A stretch of 64,000 nucleotides of DNA, from contig NC_049561.1 of the NCBI RefSeq assembly GCF_013368755.1, positions 2,604,001 through 2,668,000 on the forward strand, written 5' to 3'. Under the pieces are notes generated by a model, which made no database searches, was not told the DNA's origin, and worked only from the letters and a program-made list of their open reading frames with translations. The stretch is from Talaromyces rugulosus (Eukaryota; Ascomycota; Eurotiomycetes; Eurotiales; Trichocomaceae). Position numbers and translations under genes: made by a program. This document shows, piece after piece, positions 63,970 through 64,000 of this stretch. Within the stretch, counting starts at the first letter, position 1, and every line of letters begins with the position of its first letter.

Positions 63970-64000
63970 AATTTTTATTGTACAACACATGAATATATAC

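Noticed and set aside
1..64000. Intact transposons, rRNA or tRNA genes
   Set aside because: I saw no transposase, integrase or reverse transcriptase motifs and no clear tRNA A/B boxes with a cloverleaf. A tRNAscan or RepeatMasker run would be decisive.

Overview
The window reads as a filamentous ascomycete chromosome segment, most likely a Eurotiomycete such as Aspergillus or Penicillium. That placement is an inference from the short (about 50-75 nt) GT-AG introns with CTAAC-like branch sites, the Zn2Cys6 and C2H2 regulators carrying fungal-specific domains, and the enzyme families present. No database search was possible. Exon joins come from splice consensus, reading phase and recognised family motifs, so all protein functions are family-level calls.

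Layout. 1-8.0 kb is a decayed flank: the 3' end of a GMC oxidoreductase, two broken aminoglycoside-phosphotransferase-like kinases, an intact NmrA-like NAD(P)-binding protein and a carboxymuconolactone-decarboxylase relic. 8.3-16.7 kb is a compact, largely intact catabolic-looking block. Two 3-hydroxyisobutyrate-dehydrogenase-like genes flank a P450, a short-chain dehydrogenase (SDR), an alpha/beta hydrolase and a metallo-beta-lactamase-fold hydrolase. 17-28 kb is mostly relics (salicylate-hydroxylase-like monooxygenase, SDR, BAHD acyltransferase, carboxylesterase, a shortened Zn2Cys6 regulator) around one intact SDR. 28.4-41.5 kb holds a P450, a C2H2/fungal_trans regulator, a homogentisate 1,2-dioxygenase, an esterase relic, an FAD aromatic hydroxylase and an MFS transporter. 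41.8-43.9 kb is a frameshifted phenol 2-monooxygenase. 44.3-56.3 kb repeats the theme with a second regulator, P450, FAD hydroxylase and MFS transporter plus two SDRs. From about 57 kb the content changes to ordinary genes and looks more GC-rich: secreted RNase T2, a 6PGDH/DUF1932 protein, a bZIP regulator and a Zn2Cys6 regulator.

How it may work together (inference). Regulators, oxygenases, dehydrogenases, hydrolases and transporters suggest a cluster for oxidising and opening aromatic compounds, with ring hydroxylation by P450 and FAD enzymes and ring opening by the homogentisate dioxygenase. The two most striking features are a G-rich promoter motif, GTGGGG(T/G) or its complement, which recurs (often paired or as dyads) upstream of most genes between 6.2 and 56.6 kb, and two copies in opposite orientation of a P450-then-C2H2-regulator gene pair, whose regulators have nearly equal predicted lengths (852 and 850 aa). 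The cluster also contains many pseudogenes, several broken only by single in-frame stops.
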